DNA of 64,000 bases, taken from Lachnospiraceae bacterium. Its GTDB lineage: Bacteria; Bacillota; Clostridia; Lachnospirales; Lachnospiraceae. The notes below the pieces were generated by a model. That model saw only the letters and a list, made by a program, of their open reading frames with translations, was not told where the DNA came from and did no database searches. Positions 23,902 through 33,371 of the stretch are shown piece by piece. Position 1 is the stretch's first letter. Every line of letters starts with the position of its first letter. The translations under genes were made by a program, and so were the position numbers. The stretch covers positions 1 through 64,000 of the forward strand of contig JAAWBG010000095.1 in assembly GCA_022792535.1 (NCBI GenBank). The letters are read 5' to 3'.

Positions 23902-24930
23902 TTACATAATATTGATGATCTTAGGAGCCTCTTTTCGATTGAGATTTTCTGTAATCATATGATTTCCATTTTTTTCATTTGTATATAAAATAATGGGAGC
24001 CTGAGAATTTTCTGTCTGTGATATTACAACTGCAGCTTTTCCATTCTCTATTTTTACCATAGTACCTACTGGATAAATTCCTATCTTTTTCTTTAATATT
24101 TTTTCCATATGGTTTTCGTATTTATTAGAATCTGAGATAATTTCAAAAGCTTGGTATATGGTTTTTTTAATACACTCTATTCCAGAAACTGCACAATCGA
24201 AAGTATCGCAAATCTGTATCATACGGCATTCTTCCTGTTTATTTCTCTGTCTTAATGGATATCCGCTGCCATCTAATTTTTCATGGTGAGAAAGAATCAT
24301 TTTCTTTGATATCTCAGGAAGCCACTCTTCTTTTTCTAATGCTGTATAACCTAAAACTGTGTGCCTTTTCAAATCATATATTTCTGTAGGAGTCATATTT
24401 TGATAAGAACAATTTTTGTAATTGACATTCACATAACAATATCCCAAATCATGGAGCAGACATCCCAACACCGCATCTGCCATACGATCCCTGGAAAATC
24501 CATACTCCCGTCCTAATACCATCACTAGAATTGTCATAGAAATGGTATGCTCATATAGATCAGATGTTCGATTTCTTACATCCAAAGCTCTTTTTTCTTC
24601 TGTTTTTTCAAATACAGTCACTAATTTTTCTGCAAGTTTCTTTAATTTTTTCAGTCCTTGATTATTCTTGTATACGTGATGCGATAATATCTCCCGTAAA
24701 TCATTTTCAAAATTCAGAAATATGTTCTTATCAAAATATAAATTTGCCTTTTCATATTTTTCAAAAGGTTCTTCAATAAAAATTTTCTGGATATTCAATG
24801 AGGTAAGAGATTCTTTGTAACTTTGTTTCAAAACCGTTCCTATCTCCAAAATAATATTACCATTTTCCAGACATACAGGTTTTGCCAACACTTCATTTCC
24901 TTTTAATTCAGATACCTGATATTCTCTCAT
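23902..24930 (-). CDS. HD-GYP domain protein (c-di-GMP phosphodiesterase-like)
   Basis: 342 residues. An N-terminal region (about 1-110) is followed by an HD-GYP domain: HTISMTILVMVLGREYG, LLHDLGYCYVNVNY (HD), HTVLGYTALE, and SHHEKLDGSGYP (HHExxDGxGYP). A C-terminal beta segment (GIYPVGTMVKIENGKAAVV) is typical. HD-GYP proteins hydrolyse cyclic di-GMP. The HD and GYP motifs are intact, so activity is plausible. It is soluble, with no receiver domain. Confidence 0.88.
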   Translation of the reverse strand: MREYQVSELKGNEVLAKPVCLENGNIILEIGTVLKQSYKESLTSLNIQKIFIEEPFEKYEKANLYFDKNIFLNFENDLREILSHHVYKNNQGLKKLKKLAEKLVTVFEKTEEKRALDVRNRTSDLYEHTISMTILVMVLGREYGFSRDRMADAVLGCLLHDLGYCYVNVNYKNCSYQNMTPTEIYDLKRHTVLGYTALEKEEWLPEISKKMILSHHEKLDGSGYPLRQRNKQEECRMIQICDTFDCAVSGIECIKKTIYQAFEIISDSNKYENHMEKILKKKIGIYPVGTMVKIENGKAAVVISQTENSQAPIILYTNEKNGNHMITENLNRKEAPKIINIM

Positions 24931-24992
24931 ATATTACCTCGGTAATTCCTCCCTGCTTTCGCAAAGGCAACACTTATTCTATTTTAACACAT

Positions 24993-25526
24993 TTATTCTT
25001 CTTTCTCTTCTACTGCCTTTTTCACCCCCATTGCAATATCTAAAGCTTCTTTTTCTTCTTCGGCAAGTACAATAATAGAATTTCCATTTAAAATTTCTTT
25101 AATATAAGTATAACATCCCTCTCTGCTATGCATTGCATTGATAATGAAACCATCATTTTTCTTATCTAAGAGAGCCAGAGAAAAACTTAACTTTCCTCCC
25201 ATTTCATGGAAAGCATCATATTTTACCATTCCAACCTTTTGAAAGGTGAATTTCAGATTTTCAAAAATTTTCTGGATATTTTCCCGGTTCTCACTCTCAC
25301 GCACCAACAATTCATCTACCTGTTGAATTCGTTTCACCAAAGTATCTTCTAAAGATTCTGCATCCTTTCCCATCATAAAAGATTCATACTTTTTCTTTAG
25401 CTTTTTTGTTTTTACCATATTCACAATTAATAGAATAAGCAAAATCAATAGAACTCCCGACACAACTGCAAATGCAATTAAAAAATCATCTGCATTAAAA
25501 GATAAACCTAATAAATCTGATCTCAT
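24993..25526 (-). CDS. DUF4446-family membrane protein
   Basis: 177 residues from the ATG of MRSDLLGLSF; GGAGG lies 5 bases upstream, and the earlier ATG overlaps that site. One N-terminal helix (about 13-37) is followed by a coiled coil and a compact domain (VGMVKYDAFHEMGGKLSFSLALLDKKNDGFIINAMHSREGCYTYIKEI). This family usually lies beside parB in Clostridia, as here (36 bp after parB). Function unknown; a link to chromosome segregation or the membrane is suggested only by position. Confidence 0.85.
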   Translation of the reverse strand: MRSDLLGLSFNADDFLIAFAVVSGVLLILLILLIVNMVKTKKLKKKYESFMMGKDAESLEDTLVKRIQQVDELLVRESENRENIQKIFENLKFTFQKVGMVKYDAFHEMGGKLSFSLALLDKKNDGFIINAMHSREGCYTYIKEILNGNSIIVLAEEEKEALDIAMGVKKAVEEKEE

Positions 25527-25561
25527 AGTTTCCTCCATATTATATAAATTTTATAAAATAA

Positions 25562-26470
25562 TTAAATTTCTACCTGGTGAATAGATTGAAATAAATCTAT
25601 AATTCTCTCCAATTCATCTTTGGAATAATATTCTATCTCCAATTTTCCTTTTCCATGATCTTTCTGATGAATCACAACTTTCGTTCCCATAATATCTTTT
25701 AATTTTTGTTCTATCTCCTCATAAAAAATAGACAAATCATTTTCCTTTGGTTTTTGGGGCGCTTCCTCTTTTTGATTCTGTATTTTCTTTACAAGTTTTT
25801 CTGTCTCCCGCACGCTTAATTTTTCATCAAAAATTTTCTGTGCCAAATTATATTGTTTTTCCTGATCCAAAATAGCAAGAAGAGCTCTTGCATGTCCAGT
25901 ACTTATAAGATCATCTATCACCATCTGCTGTACACGCTTGTCCAATTTTAATAATCTCATAGAATTTGTAACTGCTGTTCTGGACTTAGATACACGCTCT
26001 GCTATCTCATCTTGCTTCAAATGAAATTCATCCAACAATTTTTTATATGCCAGAGCTTCCTCAATGGGATTCAAATCTTCTCTCTGTATATTTTCTATTA
26101 GAGAAATCTCCACAATTTCCTGCTCTGAAAAATCTTTGATAATAACAGGAACTTCTTTTAATCCTGCCAACTTTGCCGCTCTCCATCTTCTTTCTCCGGC
26201 AATAATCTCAAAATAGTCTTTTTTATCTTGGACCAACAATGGCTGTAAAATTCCATACTGTTTTAAAGAATCCGATAATTCCAACAGAGCATCTTCATCA
26301 AAATTTTTTCTTGGCTGCTCTCTGTTTGGCTCTACTTTTGCTATTTTTACAAAGGTAACATCTTTGTCTGGTTCTGGTGCACGCACTCCTTCTACTGTAC
26401 TGGTTGTGCCAACTTTATTTGTAATCAGACTATCTAACCCTTTTCCTAATCCGCCTTTCTTTGCCGCCAT
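25562..26470 (-). CDS. parB: Chromosome-partitioning protein ParB (Spo0J)
   Basis: 302 residues. N-terminal KKGGLGKGLDSLI, then the ParB CTPase domain with EPNREQPRKNFDEDALLELSDSLKQYGILQPLLV and IIAGERRWRAAKLAG (GERR nucleotide motif), the helix-turn-helix LIENIQREDLNPIEEALAY...QDEIAERVSKSRTAVTNSMRLLKL, and a C-terminal dimerisation domain. It loads on parS as a CTP-dependent clamp. ATG directly follows the parA stop (TAAATG). Two parS sites lie upstream of parA. Confidence 0.97.
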   Translation of the reverse strand: MAAKKGGLGKGLDSLITNKVGTTSTVEGVRAPEPDKDVTFVKIAKVEPNREQPRKNFDEDALLELSDSLKQYGILQPLLVQDKKDYFEIIAGERRWRAAKLAGLKEVPVIIKDFSEQEIVEISLIENIQREDLNPIEEALAYKKLLDEFHLKQDEIAERVSKSRTAVTNSMRLLKLDKRVQQMVIDDLISTGHARALLAILDQEKQYNLAQKIFDEKLSVRETEKLVKKIQNQKEEAPQKPKENDLSIFYEEIEQKLKDIMGTKVVIHQKDHGKGKLEIEYYSKDELERIIDLFQSIHQVEI

Positions 26471-27238
26471 TTATATTTCCTCTCTTTCTATCACTTCTTT
26501 TGCCAACAAACGGTAGCTCTCTGCACCAGCAGATTTGGCATCATACAAATTAATGGGCAGTCCATGACTAGGCGCTTCTGCCAATCGAATATTTCTTGGA
26601 ATAATTGTTTTATAAATAGTAGTATTCAAATTATTTTTTACATTTTCTACAACCTGCAATGATAGATTTGTTCTTGCATCATACATTGTAAATACTACCC
26701 CTTCCATCTGAAGGTTTGGGTTTAATCTTTCCTGTACCAAATTAATCGTATGAATCAATTGGCTCAATCCTTCTAACGCATAATATTCACATTGAATCGG
26801 AACTAAAATCGTATTTGCTGTAGTCATTGCATTAATGGTAAGCATATTCAAAGAAGGAGGACAATCAATAATAACAAAATCAAAATCATCTTTTATATAA
26901 TCTACTTCATTTTTAAGTATGTATTCTTTTTCATTGATGCCTAATAACTCTATCTCTGCACCGGCAAGATTTACATTGGATGGCATTAAAAAAAGATTAT
27001 TAATTTCTGTCTGAATAATACTTTCTCGAATCGTACACTCTCCAAGAATAAGTTCATAAACTGTATTTTCCAAATCTTCCTTTTCTATTCCTATACCGCT
27101 GGTGGTATTTCCCTGTGGATCCATATCAATGGTCAACACTTTTTTACCTTGTTCCACAAGGCAAGCTGATAAATTAATTGCTGTCGTAGTTTTTCCCACT
27201 CCACCTTTTTGATTTGCTATTGCGATGATTCTTCCCAT
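26471..27238 (-). CDS. parA: Chromosome-partitioning ATPase ParA (Soj)
   Basis: 255 residues. Deviant Walker A NQKGGVGKTTTAINL (about 9-23), switch I IDMDPQGNTTSGIG, and Walker B FVIIDCPPSLNMLT. It binds DNA as an ATP dimer and acts with ParB in origin segregation and, as Soj in Bacillus, on DnaA. It is the first gene of the parA-parB-DUF4446 unit; two parS sites lie just upstream. Confidence 0.97.
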   Translation of the reverse strand: MGRIIAIANQKGGVGKTTTAINLSACLVEQGKKVLTIDMDPQGNTTSGIGIEKEDLENTVYELILGECTIRESIIQTEINNLFLMPSNVNLAGAEIELLGINEKEYILKNEVDYIKDDFDFVIIDCPPSLNMLTINAMTTANTILVPIQCEYYALEGLSQLIHTINLVQERLNPNLQMEGVVFTMYDARTNLSLQVVENVKNNLNTTIYKTIIPRNIRLAEAPSHGLPINLYDAKSAGAESYRLLAKEVIEREEI

Positions 27239-27316
27239 ATTAATTTCCTTTCTTCTTATGTTCTTTTCATTATAACACTTTTCTTTTTTTATTACTATAG
27301 GAAATTCGCTTAAAAA

Positions 27317-27332
27317 TGTTTCACGTGAAACA
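27317..27332. promoter_or_regulatory. parS site 1
   Basis: TGTTTCACGTGAAACA, a perfect 16-bp match to the Bacillus-type parS consensus, 79 bp upstream of parA. ParB would load here. Confidence 0.97.
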
Positions 27333-27428
27333 TTTAATTTGTGGAAATAAAAATTTACAATAATATTATAAAATTATCCCTTCTTCATTTTTATAATATT
27401 AAGACACTTTTGACATTCTAATCTTTAT

Positions 27429-27470
27429 AATATAAAAAGGATGTTTCACGTGAAACATCCTTTTTATATT
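27429..27470. promoter_or_regulatory. parS site 2 within a 42-bp palindrome (also likely terminator)
   Basis: The second perfect parS (27442-27457) is the centre of an uninterrupted 42-bp palindrome whose outer parts are AAAAAGGA and TCCTTTTT. It lies 36 bp past the stop of the DegU-like gene, where the palindrome would act as its intrinsic terminator and as a ParB loading site. Confidence 0.9.
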
Positions 27471-27505
27471 ATGTAACATCTTTGCGTTATGCAAAAATGA
27501 TTGCT

Positions 27506-28150
27506 TCAAAAAACATTCACCAAACTGTTTTTTATGGAAAAAACAGCTGCCTGTGTTCGATCTGTTACTTCTATCTTTTTAAATATACTAGAAATATGAT
27601 TTTTAACAGTGCGTTCACTAATATTTAATTTTTCACCAATTTCCTTATTATAGAGGCCAACAGATAATAATTTCAAAACTTCCATCTCTCTTTTTGTCAA
27701 CAATCTAATTTTTTCTTTTTCAATATCTCTCTCTATCATCTTTGCATTTAGAAGAGGTATCAATCTTGGCTGAATATAAGTTTCTCCATTGATCACATTA
27801 TAAATTGCTTTTTTTAATTCTGAAGAATCAGCTTCTTTCAAAATATAGCCGTTGATTCCAAATTCAACTGCCTTTAACAAATATTCAATTTCGTTATGTA
27901 CTGTAAGTATTATAACTTTTACGTTGATATTATTCTCTTTTATTTTTTCTAATACTTCCAATCCATTCATATTAGGCATATTGATATCTAACAATAATAC
28001 TTGAGGAATAATTTTTTCTAAAACATCTAAACATTCAATTCCGTTTGCTGCTTCTCCTACAACCTCCACATCACCATCCATTTCCAGTAATTGTTTTAAT
28101 CCTTCCCGTATCATAGAATGATCATCTGCAATTACAATTTTTGCCGACAT
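27506..28150 (-). CDS. DegU/NarL-type response regulator
   Basis: 214 residues from MSAKIVIADDH; AAAGGAGG lies 9 bases upstream, and an ATG in frame seven codons earlier has no site. The receiver domain has ADDH, LLLDINMPNMNG (phospho-Asp), ILTVH and LKEA (Lys). The C-terminal LuxR helix-turn-helix is LTKREMEVLKLLSVGLYNKEIGEKLNISERTVKNHISSIFKKI. It starts one base after the kinase stop, so they form a cognate pair. Target genes are unknown. Confidence 0.93.
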   Translation of the reverse strand: MSAKIVIADDHSMIREGLKQLLEMDGDVEVVGEAANGIECLDVLEKIIPQVLLLDINMPNMNGLEVLEKIKENNINVKVIILTVHNEIEYLLKAVEFGINGYILKEADSSELKKAIYNVINGETYIQPRLIPLLNAKMIERDIEKEKIRLLTKREMEVLKLLSVGLYNKEIGEKLNISERTVKNHISSIFKKIEVTDRTQAAVFSIKNSLVNVF

Positions 28151-28151
28151 A

Positions 28152-29171
28152 CTACGCATCCTCCTTTGCAATCGGTATTTCTACCACAACTTTAGTTCCC
28201 TTCCCCGGCTCAGAATCCACTTGCAATTTTCCGAACAAAAGACAGATACGCTCTTTCATCGTAGGAATTCCAAATCCTGAACCCTTCTTTTTATTTAGAT
28301 GTTTGATACTTGAAGTATCAAATCCAACACCATCATCTTTAATTTCTAATTTTACGTATTGATCGGCATATATTATTAATACATTTACATTCTTAGCATT
28401 TGCATGCTCTACTATATTTTTACATGCTTCCTGAATAATTCGTAACAGAGTTAAAGATATTATTGAAGAAAGTTTTTTCTTTTTCCCAACTGTTTCATAT
28501 AAAACATTGACAGAATCACCAATTTTTAAAAGTTCTTTTTCTATTGTACTATCTAAACCAATATCATCCAAAGACATAGGACGTAAATCATAGACAACTT
28601 TTCTTATCTCTTGAATTGTATCTTTGATACTTTTTGAAATTGCCTGAAGTTCTAAGCGGCATCTTATAGTATCAATATCTAAGATCTTTGTACATATTTC
28701 AATTTTATGAACGATGTTAGTAAGATCCTGCATAATGTAATCATGCAAATCTCTGGCGATACGTTGATTCTCTAACTCCTGTACTTCTAATATTTTTTCA
28801 GGATAAATTTCTTTTTCTTCCTGGACTTTCTCCTTTTCTAAAATTTTTTTTGCATTTTCTCTTGCAGCTTTTAATACATTTTCTGATTCCAAAAGAGATT
28901 CATCTAACTTTAAAATTTCTATCTTTAATTCATCTATCTCTGATTCAATTTTTTCTTTTTCTTCCAACAAAAAATCAATTTTTTGATGACTTTCTTGATT
29001 GATCTCTCTAGGAGAAAAAGATTCATAATTTTCATCCAGAGAATTTTCTAAAGTTCTTATGAATTTAATATTGTCCTTTAAAAGTATTTCTTTTTTCTGA
29101 CACTCTCTTTCTAAATTTAATTTTTGATCATACATCTTATGATGCATTTTTTCTAAATATTCTATAACCAT
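28152..29171 (-). CDS. Soluble DegS-like sensor histidine kinase
   Basis: 339 residues without membrane helices. The N-terminal ~130 residues are coiled coil (DELKIEILKLDESLLESENVLKAARENAKKILEKEK). The HisKA_3 box is ENQRIARDLHDYIMQDLTNIVHKIE with the phospho-His in RDLHD. The ATPase domain has RIIQEACKNIVEHANA, IKDDGVGFD and GIPTMKERICLLFG. The cytoplasmic coiled-coil layout is that of DegS. It pairs with the adjacent response regulator. It lies between parAB and the origin block, but a role in either is only inference. Confidence 0.92.
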   Translation of the reverse strand: MVIEYLEKMHHKMYDQKLNLERECQKKEILLKDNIKFIRTLENSLDENYESFSPREINQESHQKIDFLLEEKEKIESEIDELKIEILKLDESLLESENVLKAARENAKKILEKEKVQEEKEIYPEKILEVQELENQRIARDLHDYIMQDLTNIVHKIEICTKILDIDTIRCRLELQAISKSIKDTIQEIRKVVYDLRPMSLDDIGLDSTIEKELLKIGDSVNVLYETVGKKKKLSSIISLTLLRIIQEACKNIVEHANAKNVNVLIIYADQYVKLEIKDDGVGFDTSSIKHLNKKKGSGFGIPTMKERICLLFGKLQVDSEPGKGTKVVVEIPIAKEDA

Positions 29172-29338
29172 AACATTTCCTTAAAAACATACGTTCTACA
29201 CTTTAAAACTTATTTCTATAAATTATAACATTTTTCCTATATACTTTGAAAATCATAATTATATTACTTTTATTTTATAATAAAAATGAAAATATGAAAA
29301 GATATTTTTTCATTTTTTTATTTTTAAAGATATTTTGT

Positions 29339-29367
29339 TTGTATATCCAGACTATTTCGTCTATAAT
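29339..29367 (+). promoter_or_regulatory. Promoter of the alpha/beta-hydrolase-like gene
   Basis: TTGTAT (29339-29344), 17-base spacer, TATAAT (29362-29367), ~40 bases before the ATG. AAAGGAGG precedes the start at 29406. Confidence 0.75.
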
Positions 29368-29405
29368 AAAAATAGAAATGGAACAAATGAAAGGAGGCGG
29401 TTGTA

Positions 29406-30362
29406 ATGAAAAAACATATACGCAATTTTTTACTTTTAAGTACTTTGACATCCATCAGTATTTATATCATTAACAAAGCTATCAGCATTTCATCTAATGC
29501 AAAAAACTTTTTAAAAACAGAAAAAGGAAATTTCTTTTCCTGGAGATATGGAAATATCTTTTATACCAAACAAGGAAAAGGAAAACCTCTGTTTCTCATT
29601 CATGATCTGAACCCAGCATCCTCTTCCTATGAATGGGATAAAATTGAAAAACATCTTGCAAAACATCATACTGTTTACAGCATTGATCTTTTAGGATGCG
29701 GAAGAAGTGACAAACCTAACATGACTTACAGTAATTACCTTTTTGTTCAATTAATTACAGATTTTATAAAAAATATTATTGGTGAAAAGCCAGATATCAT
29801 CACCACAGGAGAATCCTCTTCTTTTACCATTATGGCCTGTAATATGGAACCAGAATATTTTGACAAAATTCTTGTCATCAATCCTGCCAACTTAGCAAAA
29901 CTTTGTAAAACGCCAAACAAAAGAAAAAATGCTTTAAAATTTTTAATTGACCTTCCAGTTTTTGGAACCATGATTTACAATCTTGTTTTTGCAAAAAATA
30001 ATATTGATCATCTTTTCTCTCAAGACTATTTTTATAAAAGCCATATGGTTCCTACCAGAACAATTGATACTTACTATGAATCAGCTCATATGAATCACAG
30101 CTATGGAAAATATTTATTGTCTAGTATAAAGTCAAATTATACAAATATAAGTATTATTCACGCTCTGAAAAAAATCAATAACAGTATCTATTTAATTGGA
30201 AGCAGAAATAATGAAGAAAGCGAAAAAATTATAAATTCCTACCTTTCTCATAATCCTTCCATTGAATTTTCTTATGTATCAGAATCAAAATATCTGCCGC
30301 AAATGGAAGTACCGGAAAAACTTTTAGAAATTTTAAATCTTTATCTGAATCCTGTAAAATAA
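29406..30362 (+). CDS. Membrane-anchored alpha/beta-hydrolase-fold protein, triad degenerate
   Basis: 318 residues with an N-terminal hydrophobic anchor (about 7-27). The fold is recognisable: PLFLIHDLNPASSSYEWDKIEKHLAKHHTVYSIDLLGCGRSDKP and TTGESSSFTIMA. The nucleophile elbow reads G135-E-S137-S-S139 (normally GxSxG), the acid position reads IGSRNN with Asn, and the GHxPxxExP histidine position reads KYLPQMEVP. Ser remains, but Asp and His appear lost. It may therefore be non-catalytic or use other residues. It is divergent from the DegS-like gene. Confidence 0.82.
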   Translation: MKKHIRNFLLLSTLTSISIYIINKAISISSNAKNFLKTEKGNFFSWRYGNIFYTKQGKGKPLFLIHDLNPASSSYEWDKIEKHLAKHHTVYSIDLLGCGRSDKPNMTYSNYLFVQLITDFIKNIIGEKPDIITTGESSSFTIMACNMEPEYFDKILVINPANLAKLCKTPNKRKNALKFLIDLPVFGTMIYNLVFAKNNIDHLFSQDYFYKSHMVPTRTIDTYYESAHMNHSYGKYLLSSIKSNYTNISIIHALKKINNSIYLIGSRNNEESEKIINSYLSHNPSIEFSYVSESKYLPQMEVPEKLLEILNLYLNPVK

Positions 30363-30377
30363 AATCTTTTTTGTTTT

Positions 30378-30563
30378 TAAAACAAAGTGGGCAAGCTCAC
30401 ATCAACTTCCCTACCCCTCAATCTTGAGGGGATTGCACACTTTGACGCGCCGAGTGCAGTCGCTTCAGCGACATATTCCTTTTGCACGAGTGCGCATATT
30501 ATCTTTCTCTTATAGGAAAACCCCTTTCACGCTTTAACAGGACACGGTCTTTCCTATAAGATA
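30378..30563. repeat. Mosaic repeat locus 5: modules B-C
   Basis: B (about 30378-30503) has hairpins GTGGGCAAGCTCAC-like, CCCCTCAATCTTGAGGGG and GTCGCTTCAGCGAC, where T-A becomes C-A in the loop. C (30504-30563) is bounded by CTTATAGGAAA and TTTCCTATAAG. Same order and orientation as in locus 3. Confidence 0.8.
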
Positions 30564-30565
30564 AA

Positions 30566-30613
30566 AAACGAATCCTCGAACTGCAGACCACACAGTTCGA
30601 GGATTTATTTTTA
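30566..30613. terminator. Bidirectional terminator between the hydrolase-like gene and rsmG
   Basis: AATCCTCGAACTG pairs perfectly with CAGTTCGAGGATT around CAGACCACA, with A-rich and T-rich flanks. It lies between two convergent genes. Confidence 0.85.
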
Positions 30614-30620
30614 CTAGTTT

Positions 30621-31343
30621 TTATTTAATTGGATCTTTCGAGGGTACGCCTGCTTTTCTGGGGTACTGTTTTGGAGTTTTTTTCTTCTTCCCAATTTGAA
30701 CCAGAGAACGTGAAAATTCTGTATCCACCAATGTAAACTTTTCTACTTTTTCAATTGTTCCCCCCAGAACATGAATTGCCTTTTTTGCCTGATCAAGTTC
30801 TTCTTCCACTTCTCCTGATTTATAGGAAATAAATTTTCCTCCTGGCTTTACAAATGGAATACAGTATTCACTTAAAGAAGAAAGATTTGCCACTGCTCTG
30901 GAAACACAGAGATCAAAATGTTCTCTGTATTCTGGCTTTCTAGCCATCTCTTCTGCTCTTCCATGAACTGCAGAGATATCAGAAAGTTTTAATTCTCCTA
31001 TTACCTCCCTTAAAAACAAAACTCTTTTATTCAGAGAATCTAATAACAGGATCTTCCATTCTGGAAACATAATCTTCAGTGGAATACCTGGAAATCCTGC
31101 TCCTGTTCCAAGATCCAGAAGATAATATTTTCTTTTTAGATCTACCAGTTTTACAAGACTTAAAGAATCCAAAAAATGTTTCTCTACTACATCTTCAAAC
31201 TCTGTGATTGCAGTGAGATTCATCACTTTATTCTTTTCTATCAACATCTCATAAAAGATCAAAAATTGATCTAATTGCTGGGAAGTATATGGTATTTCCA
31301 ATTGTTCTAATCCATTCTGAAATTTTTCCAAAGAAATTTTCAT
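30621..31343 (-). CDS. rsmG: 16S rRNA (guanine527-N7)-methyltransferase
   Basis: 240 residues from MKISLEKFQNGLEQL, the usual RsmG length. Longer in-frame starts exist, e.g. an ATG at 31391 with GGAG 10 bases upstream that would add 16 residues, and I cannot exclude it. Motifs: NKVMNLTAI, EKHFLDSLSL, LLDLGTGAGFPGIPLKI (SAM site), LDSLNKRVLFLREV and CVSRAVANL. It methylates G527 of 16S rRNA; loss gives low-level streptomycin resistance in other bacteria. It follows mnmG in the conserved origin-proximal order. Confidence 0.93.
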   Translation of the reverse strand: MKISLEKFQNGLEQLEIPYTSQQLDQFLIFYEMLIEKNKVMNLTAITEFEDVVEKHFLDSLSLVKLVDLKRKYYLLDLGTGAGFPGIPLKIMFPEWKILLLDSLNKRVLFLREVIGELKLSDISAVHGRAEEMARKPEYREHFDLCVSRAVANLSSLSEYCIPFVKPGGKFISYKSGEVEEELDQAKKAIHVLGGTIEKVEKFTLVDTEFSRSLVQIGKKKKTPKQYPRKAGVPSKDPIK

Positions 31344-31454
31344 TTTTGATTCTGTCCCTTTATCTTGAAACTTTTTCAAAGAATCTTCCATTTCTGATTT
31401 TCTCCATTCTAAGATATCTTTTATTTTCTCACAGCTCAAATTTTTCAATATTTT

Positions 31455-33344
31455 CTATTCTTTATTTTTACGGTACATTTGTTCTAAATAGACTAATAAT
31501 ACTGAAATATCTGCCGGAGATACTCCAGAAATCCTGGAAGCCTGTCCTAAATTTACCGGCTGATAGAGATTTAATTTCTGCTTAGCCTCAATGCGGAGAC
31601 TTTTCACCTGATCATAATCAAAATGTTCCGGTAATCTTTTATTTTCCAATTTTTTAAACTCTTTTACCTGCTTCAACTGACGTTTAATATAACCATCATA
31701 TTTTACTTGAATATTTACCTGTTCAATAACATCTTCTGGAAAATCCGGTCTGTCTGAATCAATCTCCTTTAACATCTCATAAGTAAGTTCTGGTCTTCGG
31801 ATTAATTCTGCGAGAGTGGTTCCCGTTTTTAAAGGCGTACTCCCATGAAGTTCTAAAATCTTCTGAACAGCAGCGTTTGCTCCTATTTTTACATGCTGAA
31901 TACGCTCCACTTCTTTTTCAATCAAACGTTCTTTTTCCACAACCCAGTCATATCTTTCCTGACTGATCAATCCAACCTCATATCCAATTTTCGACAAACG
32001 CAGATCTGCATTATCCTGACGCAGCAGTAAACGATACTCTGCCCTTGAAGTCATCATCCGATAGGGCTCATGATTCTCTTTTGTCACCAAATCGTCAATC
32101 AACACTCCAATATAGGAAGTAGAGCGATCTAAGATAAGGGGATCTTTTCCTAAAGAAAACATAGCGGCATTGATTCCTGCAATCAATCCCTGAGCCGCTG
32201 CCTCCTCATAACCAGAACTTCCATTAAACTGACCGCCGGAAAATAATCCTCGAATCTTTTTAAATTCCAGAGAAGGATAAAGCTGTCTCGGATTAATACA
32301 ATCATATTCAATGGCATAAGCATTCCGCACAATTTTTACTTGTTCCATACCTGCCACACTGCGGTACATCTGATATTGAACATCTTCAGGAAGAGAACTA
32401 GACATACCGCCTACATACATTTCATTGGTATAAAGACCTTCCGGTTCCAAAAAAACCTGATGTCGCTCTTTGTCCGCAAATTTTACCACCTTGTCCTCAA
32501 TGGAAGGACAATATCTAGGACCAGTTCCCTCAATCATTCCAGAATAGAGAGGAGAACGGTCCAGATTTTCCCGAATCACTTCATGAGTTTTTAAATTTGT
32601 ATAAGTAAGCCAACAGGAAACCTGATCAATCTGCACATCCTCCGGATCTGTGGTAAAAGAAAAAGGAACGACCCTCTCATCTCCCTTTTGCTCTTCCATT
32701 TTACTGAAATCAATGGAACGCTTATCTACTCTCGCAGGAGTTCCCGTTTTAAAACGAAACAATTCCACACCATTTTCTTTTAGAGAATCTGACAAATAAT
32801 CAGCCGACTGAAGGCCATTTGGTCCGGTATGATTTACAACATCCCCATAGAGACATCTGGCTTTCAAATAAGTTCCAGTACAGAGAACAACCGCCTTACT
32901 ATAATAAGAAGCACCAGAAAAAGTCTTTACTCCCTTTATATGTTCATTTTCCACAATCAATTCTGTAACTTCTGCCTGACGAATGGTTAGATGATCGGTA
33001 TTTTCTAAAGTTTTCCTCATCAGACGGGTGTACTCTGACTTATCTGCCTGAGCACGAAGGGAATGAACCGCCGGACCTTTAGAACAATTCAACATTTTTG
33101 ATTGAATAAAAGTTTTATCAATGTTAATTCCCATCTGCCCTCCCAAAGCATCAATCTCTCTCACCAAATGACCTTTGGAACTTCCTCCGATATTAGGATT
33201 ACAAGGCATCAGGGCAATACTCTCCACACTTACAGTAAACAAAATGGTATCTAAACCAAGTCTGGCACAGGCAAGAGCTGCTTCGCATCCCGCATGTCCC
33301 GCCCCTACCACGCACACATCATATTCTTCTTCAATATAAGGCAT
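31455..33344 (-). CDS. mnmG: tRNA uridine 5-carboxymethylaminomethyl modification enzyme MnmG (GidA)
   Basis: 629 residues, normal length. FAD-binding [14 protein letters not shown] at the N-terminus, [36 protein letters not shown], and [28 protein letters not shown]-terminal helical domain binds MnmE and tRNA ([16 protein letters not shown]). With MnmE it installs the cmnm5 group at wobble U34 of several tRNAs. It lies 27 bp downstream of mnmE. Confidence 0.98.
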   Translation of the reverse strand: MPYIEEEYDVCVVGAGHAGCEAALACARLGLDTILFTVSVESIALMPCNPNIGGSSKGHLVREIDALGGQMGINIDKTFIQSKMLNCSKGPAVHSLRAQADKSEYTRLMRKTLENTDHLTIRQAEVTELIVENEHIKGVKTFSGASYYSKAVVLCTGTYLKARCLYGDVVNHTGPNGLQSADYLSDSLKENGVELFRFKTGTPARVDKRSIDFSKMEEQKGDERVVPFSFTTDPEDVQIDQVSCWLTYTNLKTHEVIRENLDRSPLYSGMIEGTGPRYCPSIEDKVVKFADKERHQVFLEPEGLYTNEMYVGGMSSSLPEDVQYQMYRSVAGMEQVKIVRNAYAIEYDCINPRQLYPSLEFKKIRGLFSGGQFNGSSGYEEAAAQGLIAGINAAMFSLGKDPLILDRSTSYIGVLIDDLVTKENHEPYRMMTSRAEYRLLLRQDNADLRLSKIGYEVGLISQERYDWVVEKERLIEKEVERIQHVKIGANAAVQKILELHGSTPLKTGTTLAELIRRPELTYEMLKEIDSDRPDFPEDVIEQVNIQVKYDGYIKRQLKQVKEFKKLENKRLPEHFDYDQVKSLRIEAKQKLNLYQPVNLGQASRISGVSPADISVLLVYLEQMYRKNKE

Positions 33345-33371
33345 AAAATTCTCCTTTTCCTTTTATCCATA

